NCBI RefSeq assembly: GCF_043876815.1
Contig: NZ_JBAWKA010000003.1
Span: 62,001-126,000 of the forward strand
Reading direction: 5' to 3'
Origin: Gaetbulibacter_A sp043876815
Lineage (GTDB): Bacteria; Bacteroidota; Bacteroidia; Flavobacteriales; Flavobacteriaceae
Length of the DNA stretch: 64,000 nt
Shown here: piece after piece, positions 25,570 to 36,000 of the stretch
How the letters are laid out: each line of letters begins with the position of its first letter
Numbering within the stretch: position 1 is the first letter of the stretch
The notes under the pieces: model-generated
What the model was told of the DNA's origin: nothing
Databases searched by the model: none
What the model saw: the letters and a program-made list of their open reading frames with translations, nothing else
Program-made: the position numbers and the translations under genes

Positions 25570-25609
25570 TTGTCCCTTATTGTATATAGATGCCCCTTAT
25601 AAAGGCATC
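25570..25609 (+). repeat. right boundary repeat of accessory island
   Basis: TTGTCCCTTATTGTATATAG followed by ATGCCCCTTATAAAGGCATC. The first 25 bases match the minus strand of 21768-21792 with two mismatches. The 3' part contains its own palindrome GATGCC/GGCATC (25589-25609). The two copies delimit about 3.85 kb. Confidence 0.6.
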
Positions 25610-25739
25610 CGAGGTAAAAGGACGCTTCATGTATTATTTGAAAATTTTTATCTTTATTGGCATGAAACCATTGGGTAAGAACGCTAAGGTGTTCGACTAT
25701 TTGTTGGGTTTTTTTAACTAAAGGATTAAAACAATTAGA

Positions 25740-26453
25740 ATGAAAAAAATAAAATTCACCTTTTTCTTCTCTTGGAGCATCGCTTTTTTACTTATCACTA
25801 TTATCGGCTTTATACCTACGTTCTTAATGCGTCCACTATTCAGAGAATCATCTCTTCCAATATATTTGATTGTACATGGTATATTGATGCTTATATGGTT
25901 TTCAGGCTATTTTATACAAAATCTTTTAGTTGCAAAAGGGAAGTTATTAGATCACAGGAATTTTGGTATTTTTTGGTTTCTTTTAGCCATTTTAATGGCT
26001 TTGGGAAATCTTAATGTGGTTTTGAATATTGCGAATGAAGTGGCGACTGGTGAACCAACCTATTTTGGAAAAGTAAGAACCTATGAGAATTCAGGCGGAT
26101 TGGTTATTGGTAATCTGTATATAACTGTCTTTAGTTCCATGTTTATTTTGTTAGCTTATTTAAAAAGACTCAAACCCAAGGCACATAAAAGAGCTATTTT
26201 TGGAGCAAGTTTTTTACTTTTAACCCCCGCTTTCGATAGATTTATTCGGCCATTTGGACTCCCCGAAATTTTTCAATATGTTGGGTCCTTTATTATTCCA
26301 ATATCATTAGTTGTATATGAAATCCTTCGAAACAGAAAAATACATCCTATGACCGTTTTGGTATTAGCAGTTACGGCTTTAATGATCCCAGTCCTAATGT
26401 CAATAATGAATAATGATTTATACATTAAAAACATAATTGAATTTTTAGGTTAA
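25740..26453 (+). CDS. multi-pass membrane protein of unknown function
   Basis: 237 residues with about six or seven hydrophobic helices. The first loop has the pattern HGILMLIWFSGYFIQNLLV followed by HRNFG. This H-G-x-x-M-x-x-W ... Q-x-x-L ... H-R-x-x-G motif is shared by a group of uncharacterised bacterial membrane proteins and may hold a cofactor through the His residues; I cannot name the family with certainty. A second motif, KRAIFGASFLLLTPAFDRF, follows. It stands alone after the island boundary, with no operon partner. Confidence 0.75.
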   Translation: MKKIKFTFFFSWSIAFLLITIIGFIPTFLMRPLFRESSLPIYLIVHGILMLIWFSGYFIQNLLVAKGKLLDHRNFGIFWFLLAILMALGNLNVVLNIANEVATGEPTYFGKVRTYENSGGLVIGNLYITVFSSMFILLAYLKRLKPKAHKRAIFGASFLLLTPAFDRFIRPFGLPEIFQYVGSFIIPISLVVYEILRNRKIHPMTVLVLAVTALMIPVLMSIMNNDLYIKNIIEFLG

Positions 26454-26620
26454 TAATGAGTAACTATACTATAAAAAAGGATGGTTTCCTGAATTAATAA
26501 TTATTTTCTTTGCCAAAAAGTATTTATTACAGTGGGAAAATAATATAAAGACCTCCCTTATAGATTACTGAATACTGAAATACTAGGAAGAGTTACTCCT
26601 GTTATAAATGCCCTTAGCAC

Positions 26621-27145
26621 ATGAAAGATTTCACAACAATAGATTATCTAAAATCCGGGAATCAACGACAACAGCAAGCCTACAAGGAAATCAAGACCTT
26701 GAAAATCTTTGAGTATCTAACACCATATGATCCTATCCTAACAGGAACAATTCCAATCGACATTGATCTGCCTGAAAGCGACCTAGATATTATTTGTCAC
26801 TGTAAAGACCACGAGGATTTTTCCAAAAGAATTTATGAACCATTTGCTGATAAAACGGCTTTTGAAATGAGCACAAAGCAGTGGAATGGTTTGATCTGTA
26901 CGATCGTGAAATTTAAAACGGATAATTTTGAAATAGAGATCTTTGGTCAGGATGTTCCAACAAAAGAACAAAACGCTTTTCGCCATATGGTCATTGAAGA
27001 TTGCATATTACAATCAAAAGGAAATGAATTTAGGTCGGCGATCAGAAGACTAAAATCAAGTGGTTTAAAAACAGAAGAAGCCTTTGCGCAACTATTGGGC
27101 TTGAAGGGAGATCCTTATGAGGCCTTGTTGCAATTGGAATTGTAA
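26621..27145 (+). CDS. DUF4269 family protein (nucleotidyltransferase-like)
   Basis: 174 residues matching the DUF4269 layout. An N-terminal helical segment is followed by LTGTIPIDIDLPESDLDIIC, where the GT...S-D-L-D-I pattern is reminiscent of a nucleotidyltransferase-fold active site with paired acidic residues. Then come FEIEIFGQDVPTKEQNAFRH and a C-terminal helical bundle. Function of the family is not established; cytoplasmic. Monocistronic. Confidence 0.85.
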   Translation: MKDFTTIDYLKSGNQRQQQAYKEIKTLKIFEYLTPYDPILTGTIPIDIDLPESDLDIICHCKDHEDFSKRIYEPFADKTAFEMSTKQWNGLICTIVKFKTDNFEIEIFGQDVPTKEQNAFRHMVIEDCILQSKGNEFRSAIRRLKSSGLKTEEAFAQLLGLKGDPYEALLQLEL

Positions 27146-27468
27146 TAAGAACACTGTATAATGTAAAGAGATCCTTATTTACCCAGATAAATTACATGAA
27201 TCTAGCCCAATCCTGATAGTCCAAATCATAATTTATTCTCCGGAAACCTTTATACTTAAAAACTATTTTCGAACCTCAAAGCCCAATTTTTAAACCATCC
27301 TAAATAATATGAGTCTTACCTTTGGTGAAAATATAGGTTTTGAAATGAATTTATCCTAAGAAAAACAATTTAAAAAAACCATGTATAAAATGTGTTCATT
27401 ATTTTTAAAATTAACCAAACAGTGAGCTACTAAGATTGTAAATTTGCACATTTGAATTTATTTAGACT
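27146..27468 (+). promoter_or_regulatory. non-coding leader with TonB receptor promoter
   Basis: No gene in about 320 AT-rich bases. A -7 element TAAATTTG lies at 27439-27446, 23 bp ahead of the receptor start codon; no good -33 element is seen. Confidence 0.5.
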
Positions 27469-29946
27469 ATGAGATACCATTTGAAACCTACTTTACTACT
27501 TTTTACAGTATTAATAAACTTAAACTTTGTTTTTGCACAAATAACAGGTAAGATTGTAGATGAATCCAATACGCCTTTGGAATATGCTACCGCAGCACTT
27601 TACGACCAAAGCAACAATAATCTGGTAACAGGTGTTATTACTGATATTAATGGGGGATTTATTTTTGAGAACTTAAAAAAAGGTATCTATTACATTGAAG
27701 CTTCATTTATTGGTTACGAAGCTAAGACCGTAAAAAATATATCTGTTGAAAGCTCCAAAACCAATATAAATCTGGGCATCCTAAACCTCACCCTTGGCAA
27801 CAGTTTAAATAAAGTTGTTATAGAGGCGGAGCGAGCTACGGTTGTTAATAAAATTGACCGTCAGGTTTTTAATGTAGAAAATTTTAAAAGTGCGCAAGGA
27901 GGTTCTGGGGTTGATGTGATACGGAATTTACCATCGGTAAGCATTGACGGTCAGGGTGAAATTATGGTGAGAGGAAGTTCGGGCTTTGTGGTGTTGCTAA
28001 ATGGTAAACCTTTACAAGGAAATGCGAGTACATTAATAGCGCAATTACCTGCAAATGCGATAGAACGGGTTGAGGTGATAACCGCACCATCAGCAAAATA
28101 CGACCCTGAGGGAAAAGCGGGGATTCTTAATATTATTACTAAAAATGGGGCGGTGAATGGCGCCTTTGGTCAGATTAATATAAAAGGAGGTTTGCCCTCT
28201 ATTGAAACTTATGGTAACGCTAAGGCACACCAGAGGTATGGTATTGATGCTACCTATAATGTAAGAAATGATAAATGGAATATATCGGTTGGGGCTAATT
28301 ACCAACGTAATGATATAGGGGGACGAAGAGAAGGTGATGTATACACCATTATTAACGACATTAAAACACAATTTCCATCAACGGGCGAACGCAGTTTTGA
28401 TGAAACAAATTATAGTGGACGATTTACAGTCGATTTTACGCCAGATACCACAAATGTATTCTCTTTAGGGTTTTTCGCAGGAAAACGAAATAAGGTACGT
28501 TTGGCAGATATCGTGTATTACGATAACCATGCTATCGATTTGAATAATCCCAATAACAGATTATACACTTTTCAGTATTTCAATCATAATGTAAGAGAGC
28601 GTAAAAGTGATTTTGCATTAGGTAGCTTCGATTATGAGCACCTCTTTAAAAATACTTCAAAACTATCTACTTCTTTATTATATGAATATACCCTTTTGGG
28701 TGGTCCAACTGTAAACCAGAATTTGGGCTTTCCGGATAACGATATTTTGTATCAAGATGAATATAATACGAATGATAATCCCTTGCATGGTGTTCGTTTT
28801 CAAATCGATTATCGTTTTAAACCTTTTAAAGCCGGCATTTTAGAAACCGGATATCAGTATAGAAGTTTAGACCACACAGGGGATTTTGTTTATGAACGAA
28901 GAACAGATTTTAATGATGATTTTCAATTGGTTCCGGAATTTTCCAGTGAAGTGAATTTGAAACGAAATATACATTCCATGTATGGGCAATTTACCGGAAA
29001 GCAAAATAAATGGGATTATGCATTGGGTCTTCGAGTTGAAGTTATGGATAGAACATTGAAACTTAAAGACAAAGCCAATACCATTGATGATACCTATAAT
29101 TACGATTTTATAAAACCCTTCCCTTCAGCGTCTGTTCAGTACGAAATAAATAGTAAAACCAATATTAAAGCGGCTTACAGTAAACGTATTGAACGTACAA
29201 CGACATTTAAGATGAACCCTTTTCCTGAACGGGAACATTCGGAAACCTTGGAGCAAGGTGATCCTAATTTAAGACCGGAGTTAATCGATTTGTTCGAATT
29301 AGGTATTACCAAAAAGATTAAAGGAGGAAACTCCATTTTTGCCACAGGATATTACAGAGATGTGAAAAATTTGGTAAACAGGGTGAATACAGTTTATAAC
29401 GATACCATCTTGAACAGAATTTACTCTAATGTGGGCAATGGAAAGGCTGTAGGTCTTGAAGTTGGTGCACAGTTAAAACCAACTAAAGATTGGTCAAATT
29501 TTATTGGTTTTAATATCTATGATTACAAAATTAATGGGGAATTTGATAACAGGCCAATCGATTCAAAAGCAACCGTTTATTCCCTCAATTTAAATTCAAC
29601 CTACGACTTTTCAAATGATGCCACGTTGCAATTTACCTTTAATTATTTATCGGATAGGGTTACCGCTCAAGGTACAGATTCTCGGTTTTTTTCATCAAAT
29701 TTAACCTTTCAAAAATCGTTTTTTGACAAAAGATTGACAGCTACCTTACAATGGCAAAATATAGATATGGGACTATTTGATGCTAATGAACAGAGTATTA
29801 CAACCTTCAGACCTAATGATTTTTTTACCACCACAAAATATGTTTATGAAGTAGACATGATTATTCTTAATTTATCGTATACCTTTAAAAACGGCAGTAA
29901 CAAATCAAAATTTATTGATAGCGAATTTGGAGAACGTGAGTTTTAA
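27469..29946 (+). CDS. TonB-dependent receptor, CarboxypepD_reg-like + outer-membrane beta-barrel family
   Basis: 825 residues. A signal peptide (to FVFAQ) is followed by a carboxypeptidase-regulatory-like beta-sandwich (about residues 24-115, with GKIVDESNTPLEYATAALYD). A plug domain follows with VDVIRNLPSVSIDGQGEIMV and LNGKPL near 150-190, and then a large barrel. The plug ends with the usual ERVEVITAPSAKYDPEG. The barrel belongs to the outer-membrane beta-barrel family common in Bacteroidota whose ligands are mostly unknown. No SusD-like partner or enzyme lies next to it, so the substrate cannot be guessed. Confidence 0.92.
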   Translation: MRYHLKPTLLLFTVLINLNFVFAQITGKIVDESNTPLEYATAALYDQSNNNLVTGVITDINGGFIFENLKKGIYYIEASFIGYEAKTVKNISVESSKTNINLGILNLTLGNSLNKVVIEAERATVVNKIDRQVFNVENFKSAQGGSGVDVIRNLPSVSIDGQGEIMVRGSSGFVVLLNGKPLQGNASTLIAQLPANAIERVEVITAPSAKYDPEGKAGILNIITKNGAVNGAFGQINIKGGLPSIETYGNAKAHQRYGIDATYNVRNDKWNISVGANYQRNDIGGRREGDVYTIINDIKTQFPSTGERSFDETNYSGRFTVDFTPDTTNVFSLGFFAGKRNKVRLADIVYYDNHAIDLNNPNNRLYTFQYFNHNVRERKSDFALGSFDYEHLFKNTSKLSTSLLYEYTLLGGPTVNQNLGFPDNDILYQDEYNTNDNPLHGVRFQIDYRFKPFKAGILETGYQYRSLDHTGDFVYERRTDFNDDFQLVPEFSSEVNLKRNIHSMYGQFTGKQNKWDYALGLRVEVMDRTLKLKDKANTIDDTYNYDFIKPFPSASVQYEINSKTNIKAAYSKRIERTTTFKMNPFPEREHSETLEQGDPNLRPELIDLFELGITKKIKGGNSIFATGYYRDVKNLVNRVNTVYNDTILNRIYSNVGNGKAVGLEVGAQLKPTKDWSNFIGFNIYDYKINGEFDNRPIDSKATVYSLNLNSTYDFSNDATLQFTFNYLSDRVTAQGTDSRFFSSNLTFQKSFFDKRLTATLQWQNIDMGLFDANEQSITTFRPNDFFTTTKYVYEVDMIILNLSYTFKNGSNKSKFIDSEFGEREF

Positions 29947-30247
29947 TGATTCCAAAAATTCTGAAAACAGAAATTTAGAACCCGGCTTTTTGTTCTTTTA
30001 ATGCGAAACTAATCCATTCGAAAGATTATAAGATCTTTATTGAGATCAATGGACTCCATCCTTTTGCGAAAAAATCTACTGTAATCTACCGCTCTGAATA
30101 AATATTTAAAAAGCGGGTTTTAGGGCATTATCGCTACTTACTTTCCTATGGTTCGTTAACTTTTACTAAATTAGATACTTGAAAAACCAATTTTCAAAAT
30201 AATACCACCAGATTCGCTTTTGAGAATGAAATAAATACTTTTAAATT
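29947..30247. other. spacer without recognisable features
   Basis: About 300 AT-rich bases between the TonB receptor and the zinc-ribbon gene. I see no ORF, strong hairpin or repeat. Confidence 0.4.
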
Positions 30248-30598
30248 ATGTCAAAACATTGTTTGGAATGTGGTGAAAAAATTGTCGGTAGAATCGATAA
30301 GAAATTTTGCAGTGATGCCTGCAGGAATGCCTACAACAACCGGGTGAATAAGGATAGGAAGAATCTCATCCGAAACACCAACAACCGGTTGCGCAAAAAT
30401 TACCGGATCCTGGAAGAACTCAACCCAGATCAAAAAACAAAGACCTCAAGAGCAAAGCTCGTTGAGGCCGGTTTCGACTTTAATTATTTTACAAGTATCT
30501 ATACCACAAAGGCTGGTACCGTATATTATTTTGTGTATGATCAGGGCTATTTGCCACTTGAAAACGACTATTATGCCCTCGTAAAACGCGAGTCTTAA
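30248..30598 (+). CDS. zinc-ribbon protein of unknown function
   Basis: 116 residues with an N-terminal treble-clef-type zinc site, CLECGEKIVGRIDKKFCSDAC (DUF2116-like: C-x2-C ... C-x3-C). A Lys/Arg/Asn-rich helix follows (residues 28-60), then a beta-rich C-terminal half with AGFDFNYFTSIYTTKAGTVY. Similar short proteins are common in Flavobacteriaceae. The basic helix after a zinc knuckle suggests nucleic-acid or ribosome association, by inference only. Monocistronic. Confidence 0.8.
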   Translation: MSKHCLECGEKIVGRIDKKFCSDACRNAYNNRVNKDRKNLIRNTNNRLRKNYRILEELNPDQKTKTSRAKLVEAGFDFNYFTSIYTTKAGTVYYFVYDQGYLPLENDYYALVKRES

Positions 30599-30904
30599 AA
30601 AATATTTTTCAGGATTTATTCCTTGGTATGACTCTCCATGGTCATAATTAATTTGGCTCAAAGGTCTGGAAGCCAAATAAGTAAGATAAATTTTACAACA
30701 CCAGAATGCCTTAAATCGATGAATTAGTAGAAAATCTACCGTTTGTCGATACTCTAATTGGTATTTTATTTCATTTTGTAGTTTAAAGTATGCTTTGTCC
30801 AATTTTATTCATAAAAAAAATCTAGATTAGAGAGAATTCATAAATGAATTCCGAAAGAAAAAAATAAAAATCCCTCATTATTCTCACCCCCTAAATCTCT
30901 CAAA
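30599..30904. other. spacer before esterase pair
   Basis: About 300 bases. The last 36 (30869-30904) recur before the second esterase (33008-33044) as part of the duplicated unit. The rest has no gene I can support. Confidence 0.4.
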
Positions 30905-32971
30905 ATGACCTTAATTAATCCAATTAAGTTAGTTAAATCTAACTTTCAGAAAAACTCTCATGTAGGCCGCTTTTTTAATTTGCCTATGCGGATTAGCATG
31001 TTTATTATAATATTTTCTTCACTAATTTATAAAGCAGATGCTCAAATAGTTAATGCACAAAGATCAGGTTTTGCTTTGATTACCACAGAACACGTTGTAG
31101 ATATTAATTTCGGATCTGGTTCTACTTTTTATAGTGCGGTTTGGCCTATATTCAAAAAATATCTAGGCGCATCTAATTTTCAAACCGGCCTTGGAGTCAC
31201 CTGGCCTACCTCACAACGACAACCAACAGACCCTGAAGCTATCGCAGAACCACCTGCGGAATTTGAAATTGGTTATGCTCCTATTGTTAAGCTAAAAGAA
31301 AGAACACTAACAAAAGTGCGTGTATTTATTTTGGCAGGACAATCCAATATGCAAGGCCAGGGTACGATCATTGATCCTGAAGGTGATCCCGGAGATTTGA
31401 TAGATATCATTGAAAATGATACGAATGGTGATTGGGCGGAAGTGGGACAGCCAAATAACTGGACCACCTTAGATAATGTGTATTTATATTATGAAGCAGA
31501 TGGAGGAACTATAAAAGAAAAAGTTACAGTGGGTCACGGAGCTAATTCTAATTCTATAGGCCCGGAACTCATGTTTGCACATCAAATGGATGCATTTTAT
31601 GAAGATCCTGTTTTGATTATAAAGACAGCTTGGGGTGGAAAATCTCTGGGTGAAGATTTTAGGCCTCCATCAGCAGAAGGAACAACAGGGCCTTACTACA
31701 ATCAAATGATTCAAATTATACAAAACGTCACTCAGAATCTATCCACAGAATTTCCAGATATCGGAACCTCACAATTTGAATTAACAGGTTTTGCCTGGTT
31801 TCAAGGTTGGAATGATGGGGACCCCAATAAGGATTTTGGAGATGAATATGAGAGTAATCTCTATCATTTAGTTAATGATGTTAGAAATGATCTTGGAGTA
31901 GTTCAGTTACCCTTTGTAGTAACAAGTTCCGGACATGGTGGCAATACCCAAACTCCAGATACTTGGGTTCAGAGAATTCAAAATATTATATCGGTGGCTC
32001 AAGAGAACGTGGCTTGTGATGATGAAACTTATGGAGGCTATGTTGGTTTCGTGGATACTAAACCTTTCTATTTAGAGAGATCAGTTTCACCTTTTAAAGG
32101 AATACATCATTTTCATAATAATGCCCTGACGTTCTTAAATATTGGAAAATCAATGGGGAATGAAATGATTCGAGCGATTAATGAAACGGCCTTTTGTGCT
32201 GATCCTTGTATGGATGAACCAAGTGCTCCAGAAGTTGTTTCCATTGGTAATAGGGTTTGGAATGATTTGAACAGAGATGGCATTAATGACCCTGATGAAC
32301 CCGGTATTCCCGGAGTTTCGGTTTTGGCTTGGGGGGATTCAGATGGTGATGGTGTTCCAGATGGCGGAGCCGGTGGCGGCATAAAAATAACCGATGAAGA
32401 GGGTTATTATCGTTTTGAAGGATTAAGCCCCGGAAATTATCTTGTATTTGTTTGGAGTGTGAATAACTGGAATGAAGGCGAGCCATTACATGGCTTTGTA
32501 TCAACGAATGCTTTTGTTGCCAATGCAAATAATGATGTAGATAATGATAACAATGGCTCTGGAAATCCCTTTACCGATATCAATTCTGGGATTATCACCT
32601 TAACAGTTGACGGAGAACCGTTAGATGGCTTTGATCCTTACGATTGCAATTTTAATTTTGATGCCGCTGGCAATAATACCATTGATTTTGGTTTTTATGA
32701 TCCAAATGCAGCATTAAGTGTTGAAAATTTTAATGAAAATAACATTCTTATTTTTCCAAATCCGGTTCAAAATGAGATTACCATAAAAAACAATTTTAAT
32801 CTTTATCAGGTTAAAATAATTGATGCTGTGGGGCGACTTTATAAAACCATTAGCCCAACCCAAGAAACAGACACAATAAATACTTCTTCATTGCCGCAAG
32901 GGGTTTATCTTTTAGTTTTTATGGATGATACGAATAATGCATTGAAGTATAATAAAATAATAAAACTATAA
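30905..32971 (+). CDS. secreted SASA-type esterase with SdrD_B-like and T9SS domains, short copy
   Basis: 688 residues. A basic N-terminus leads to a signal peptide (best cleavage after KADAQ; M28 may be the true start). The SASA/DUF303 acetylesterase domain starts near residue 138 with VRVFILAGQSNMQGQG, Ser147 being the predicted nucleophile, and the catalytic His lies in the KGIHHFHNNAL segment. An SdrD_B-like repeat follows (SIGNRVWNDLNRDGINDPDE, about 445-560, Asp-rich and probably calcium-binding). A T9SS type A sorting tail (NNILIFPNPVQNEITIKNN ...) ends in KIIKL. It probably deacetylates carbohydrate outside the cell. Compared with the next gene it lacks about 430 residues between positions 105 and 110. 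Confidence 0.87.
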   Translation: MTLINPIKLVKSNFQKNSHVGRFFNLPMRISMFIIIFSSLIYKADAQIVNAQRSGFALITTEHVVDINFGSGSTFYSAVWPIFKKYLGASNFQTGLGVTWPTSQRQPTDPEAIAEPPAEFEIGYAPIVKLKERTLTKVRVFILAGQSNMQGQGTIIDPEGDPGDLIDIIENDTNGDWAEVGQPNNWTTLDNVYLYYEADGGTIKEKVTVGHGANSNSIGPELMFAHQMDAFYEDPVLIIKTAWGGKSLGEDFRPPSAEGTTGPYYNQMIQIIQNVTQNLSTEFPDIGTSQFELTGFAWFQGWNDGDPNKDFGDEYESNLYHLVNDVRNDLGVVQLPFVVTSSGHGGNTQTPDTWVQRIQNIISVAQENVACDDETYGGYVGFVDTKPFYLERSVSPFKGIHHFHNNALTFLNIGKSMGNEMIRAINETAFCADPCMDEPSAPEVVSIGNRVWNDLNRDGINDPDEPGIPGVSVLAWGDSDGDGVPDGGAGGGIKITDEEGYYRFEGLSPGNYLVFVWSVNNWNEGEPLHGFVSTNAFVANANNDVDNDNNGSGNPFTDINSGIITLTVDGEPLDGFDPYDCNFNFDAAGNNTIDFGFYDPNAALSVENFNENNILIFPNPVQNEITIKNNFNLYQVKIIDAVGRLYKTISPTQETDTINTSSLPQGVYLLVFMDDTNNALKYNKIIKL

Positions 32972-33007
32972 AATTTGAAATCGAAAAAGTTACATTTTTA
33001 AAAGTAA

Positions 33008-33044
33008 AAACCCCTCATTATTCTCACACCCTAAATCTCTCAAA
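33008..33044 (+). repeat. duplicated 5' leader of the esterase pair
   Basis: CCCTCATTATTCTCAC...CCTAAATCTCTCAAA before the ATG is nearly identical to 30869-30904 ahead of the first copy. The identity continues into about the first 90 coding bases with few changes. Confidence 0.75.
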
Positions 33045-36000
33045 ATGACCTTAATTAATCCAATTAAGTTAGTTAAACCTAACTTTCAGAAAAACTCCAA
33101 TGTAGGCTGCTTTTTTAATTTGCCTATGCGGATTAGCATGTTTATTATAATATTTTCTTTACTAATTTATAAAGCAGATGCCCAAATAGTTAATGCCCAA
33201 AGATCAGGTTTTGCTTGGATCAGTAAAGAAAATGTCACCGATAATAGTTTCGGGTCAGGTTATAGCTTTTACAGTGCAGTATGGCCAATTTTTAATGAAT
33301 ACCCTGGCGCATCCAATTTTCAAACGGGGCTTGCAGGTTCATGGCTTACCACTCAAAGAACACAAACAGAACCTGAAGATTTCTACACCACCATTGAGGG
33401 CGGCTTAGGTTGGTGGGGTGATACCCGATTTGGTAAGGAAACTCCAAAATTTATTATGGGTGGTGTGGCCTACAACTTTTCTTCCTGGGCGAATGGAACA
33501 GGAGCAGGAGCAAGTGCAACCTTAGCAAATGGACAGCGAGACTGGAGTATTCCCGGTGGGAAATATGGTGTGGCGCACTTGTCAAACCGTCTACTCTGGG
33601 CCCCTGACGGTTTAAATATAGCTCAAGGATTAAAAGGTGAGTTATTGGGTTATGGGTACACGCCCTTACCATTAACAGATCCAATGACTCAGACCGCTGG
33701 TGTTAATGTAGCAACAGGAAATCAATGTTGGACATTATTCTTGAATACCACAAATTTTAAAGGACCTGTTAATTTTTTCTTACCTACTTTTTGGACAGAG
33801 CCTTCCTTAACTAATCCAGCTTTAGAAGGCCTCTTTTTAGACTCAAGACCAGCTAATCCTAATATCACTATGGGTGTTGAGCAAGCTGATCTTCCGGCAC
33901 TCATCTCCTCAGATAACAATGGTACTTATTTTGCAAAAATTAAAAGATTACAATTTCCTGAAAATGATACTAATGGTGCTATTGCGGTACACCAGGTAAG
34001 GACGTATTCTAAAGATGCCCTTTGGAATAATATGAATACCTGGTTTAGTGGCGGACCAGCAGTACAACCCGGATTTAATCAAAGCGGTATATTAAATATT
34101 AATTTTGCGGGTAATGGTGGCGCCATGGCAGGTGAGATTTCTCAATTTGGAATGGGTGGTGTAGATCATGAGATTGATTTGACCTATGTTCAAAATAAAC
34201 AGCAGTCTAACAATATAATGGGCTTTGAGTTTGATTTTAATATAGTTGAAAGAAAAGATGGCATTATTACACTACCAGAATATTTTAAACTGGATTCAGA
34301 CGACAAATGGCGTCCTGTAAATGCAAACACTGTACCTGCCTCTACCAATTTATTAACCACTGATGTACCCAGCACGCCAAGAAGTGAAATTCCTTATGTA
34401 ACTCCAAAAGAAGCCGATTGTCAATTTCAGGATCTTAACGGTCCCTGGAATAATCCCGGACCATCTGCCGGGCCTTTTAGTGCTGATTTAGGTGATGGAT
34501 CAACCGTGACTTACTATTGGTATAAATTTAGAGATCAACCCGCTATTGTTCATGCGAATCTTCCGGAGGCTATGCTTACTGCGATGCAGACAAGAGTTGA
34601 ATTGATCCATTCCAATTGGAGTCATACCGATGAGTATTTAGCGCCACCCTCCATAGGAAATTTGGCAACCATTGATCCTAAAGCTATCGTTGAACCACCG
34701 GCGGGATTTGAAATTGGTTATGTACCTATAGTTACCCGTCAAGCAAAAACACAGGCTAAAGTGCGTGTATTTATTTTGGCAGGACAATCAAATATGCAAG
34801 GTCAGGGTGTTATTGAAGACCCAGAAGGTGATCAGGGAGATTTGATGGATATCATTGCAAATAATACAAATGGTGATTGGTCGGAAGTAGGACAGCCGAA
34901 TAACTGGACCACCTTAGATAATGTGTATTTATATTATGAAGGAGATGAAGGAACAATAAAAGAAAAATTGACGGTGGGTCAAGGAGCTAATCCCAATTCT
35001 ATAGGTCCGGAACTTATGTTCGCACATCAATTGGATAAATTTTATGATGATCCTGTTTTGATTATTAAGACTGCCTGGGGTGGTAAATCTCTAGCTGAAG
35101 ATTTTAGACCCCCTTCTGCAGGAGGAACCACGGGACCTTATTATAATCAAATGATTCAAATTGTAAAAAACGTTGCTCAGAACCTATCCACAGAGTTTCC
35201 AACTATCGGAGCCTCTCCATTTGAATTCACAGGATTTGCCTGGTTTCAAGGGTGGAATGATGGGGCTAGCGAAGATTTTTTAAATGAATATGAAAGTAAT
35301 CTCTATGATTTAGTGAATGATGTAAGAAATGACCTTGGTGTTCCTGAATTACCTTTTGTTGTGGCAAGTTCCGGCCAAGGTGGCATTACTGCAAGCACAG
35401 ATTCCTGGACACAGGATATTCAAAATATTGTGGCGGTTGCTCAGGAAACTGTGGGTTGTGATGACAAAACTTTTGGAGGTTATGTTGGTTTCGTAGATAC
35501 TAAACCCTTTTATCTGGATCTCTCGGTTTCACCTTATGATGGTTTACATCATTATAATAACAACGCCCTTTCTTTCTTGAATATTGGAAAATCAATGGGT
35601 GATGAAATGATTCGCGCTATCAATGAAACAGCCTTTTGCACTCAGAATTGTAAAGAAAATCCAATTACTCCGGGAGTGGTATCCATAGGAAATCGGGTTT
35701 GGAACGATTTAGATAAAGATGGTATTCAAGATCCTGAAGAACCGGGTATTCCTGGGGTATCTGTTATTCTTTCACGTGATTCTGACGATGATGGTGTTCC
35801 CGATTCCTTTGGAGGTGTAGAAGTAACGGATGCTGAGGGTTATTATAGTTTTAAAGGTTTGAGCCCCGGTAATTATCGAGTAGTTGTTTGGAGTGTTTAT
35901 AATTGGGAGGAAGGAGAGCCGCTGCATGATTTTGTAGCAACGAATGGGTTTGTTGGTAATGCCGATAATGATGTGGATTTTGATAATAATGGCTTTGGTG

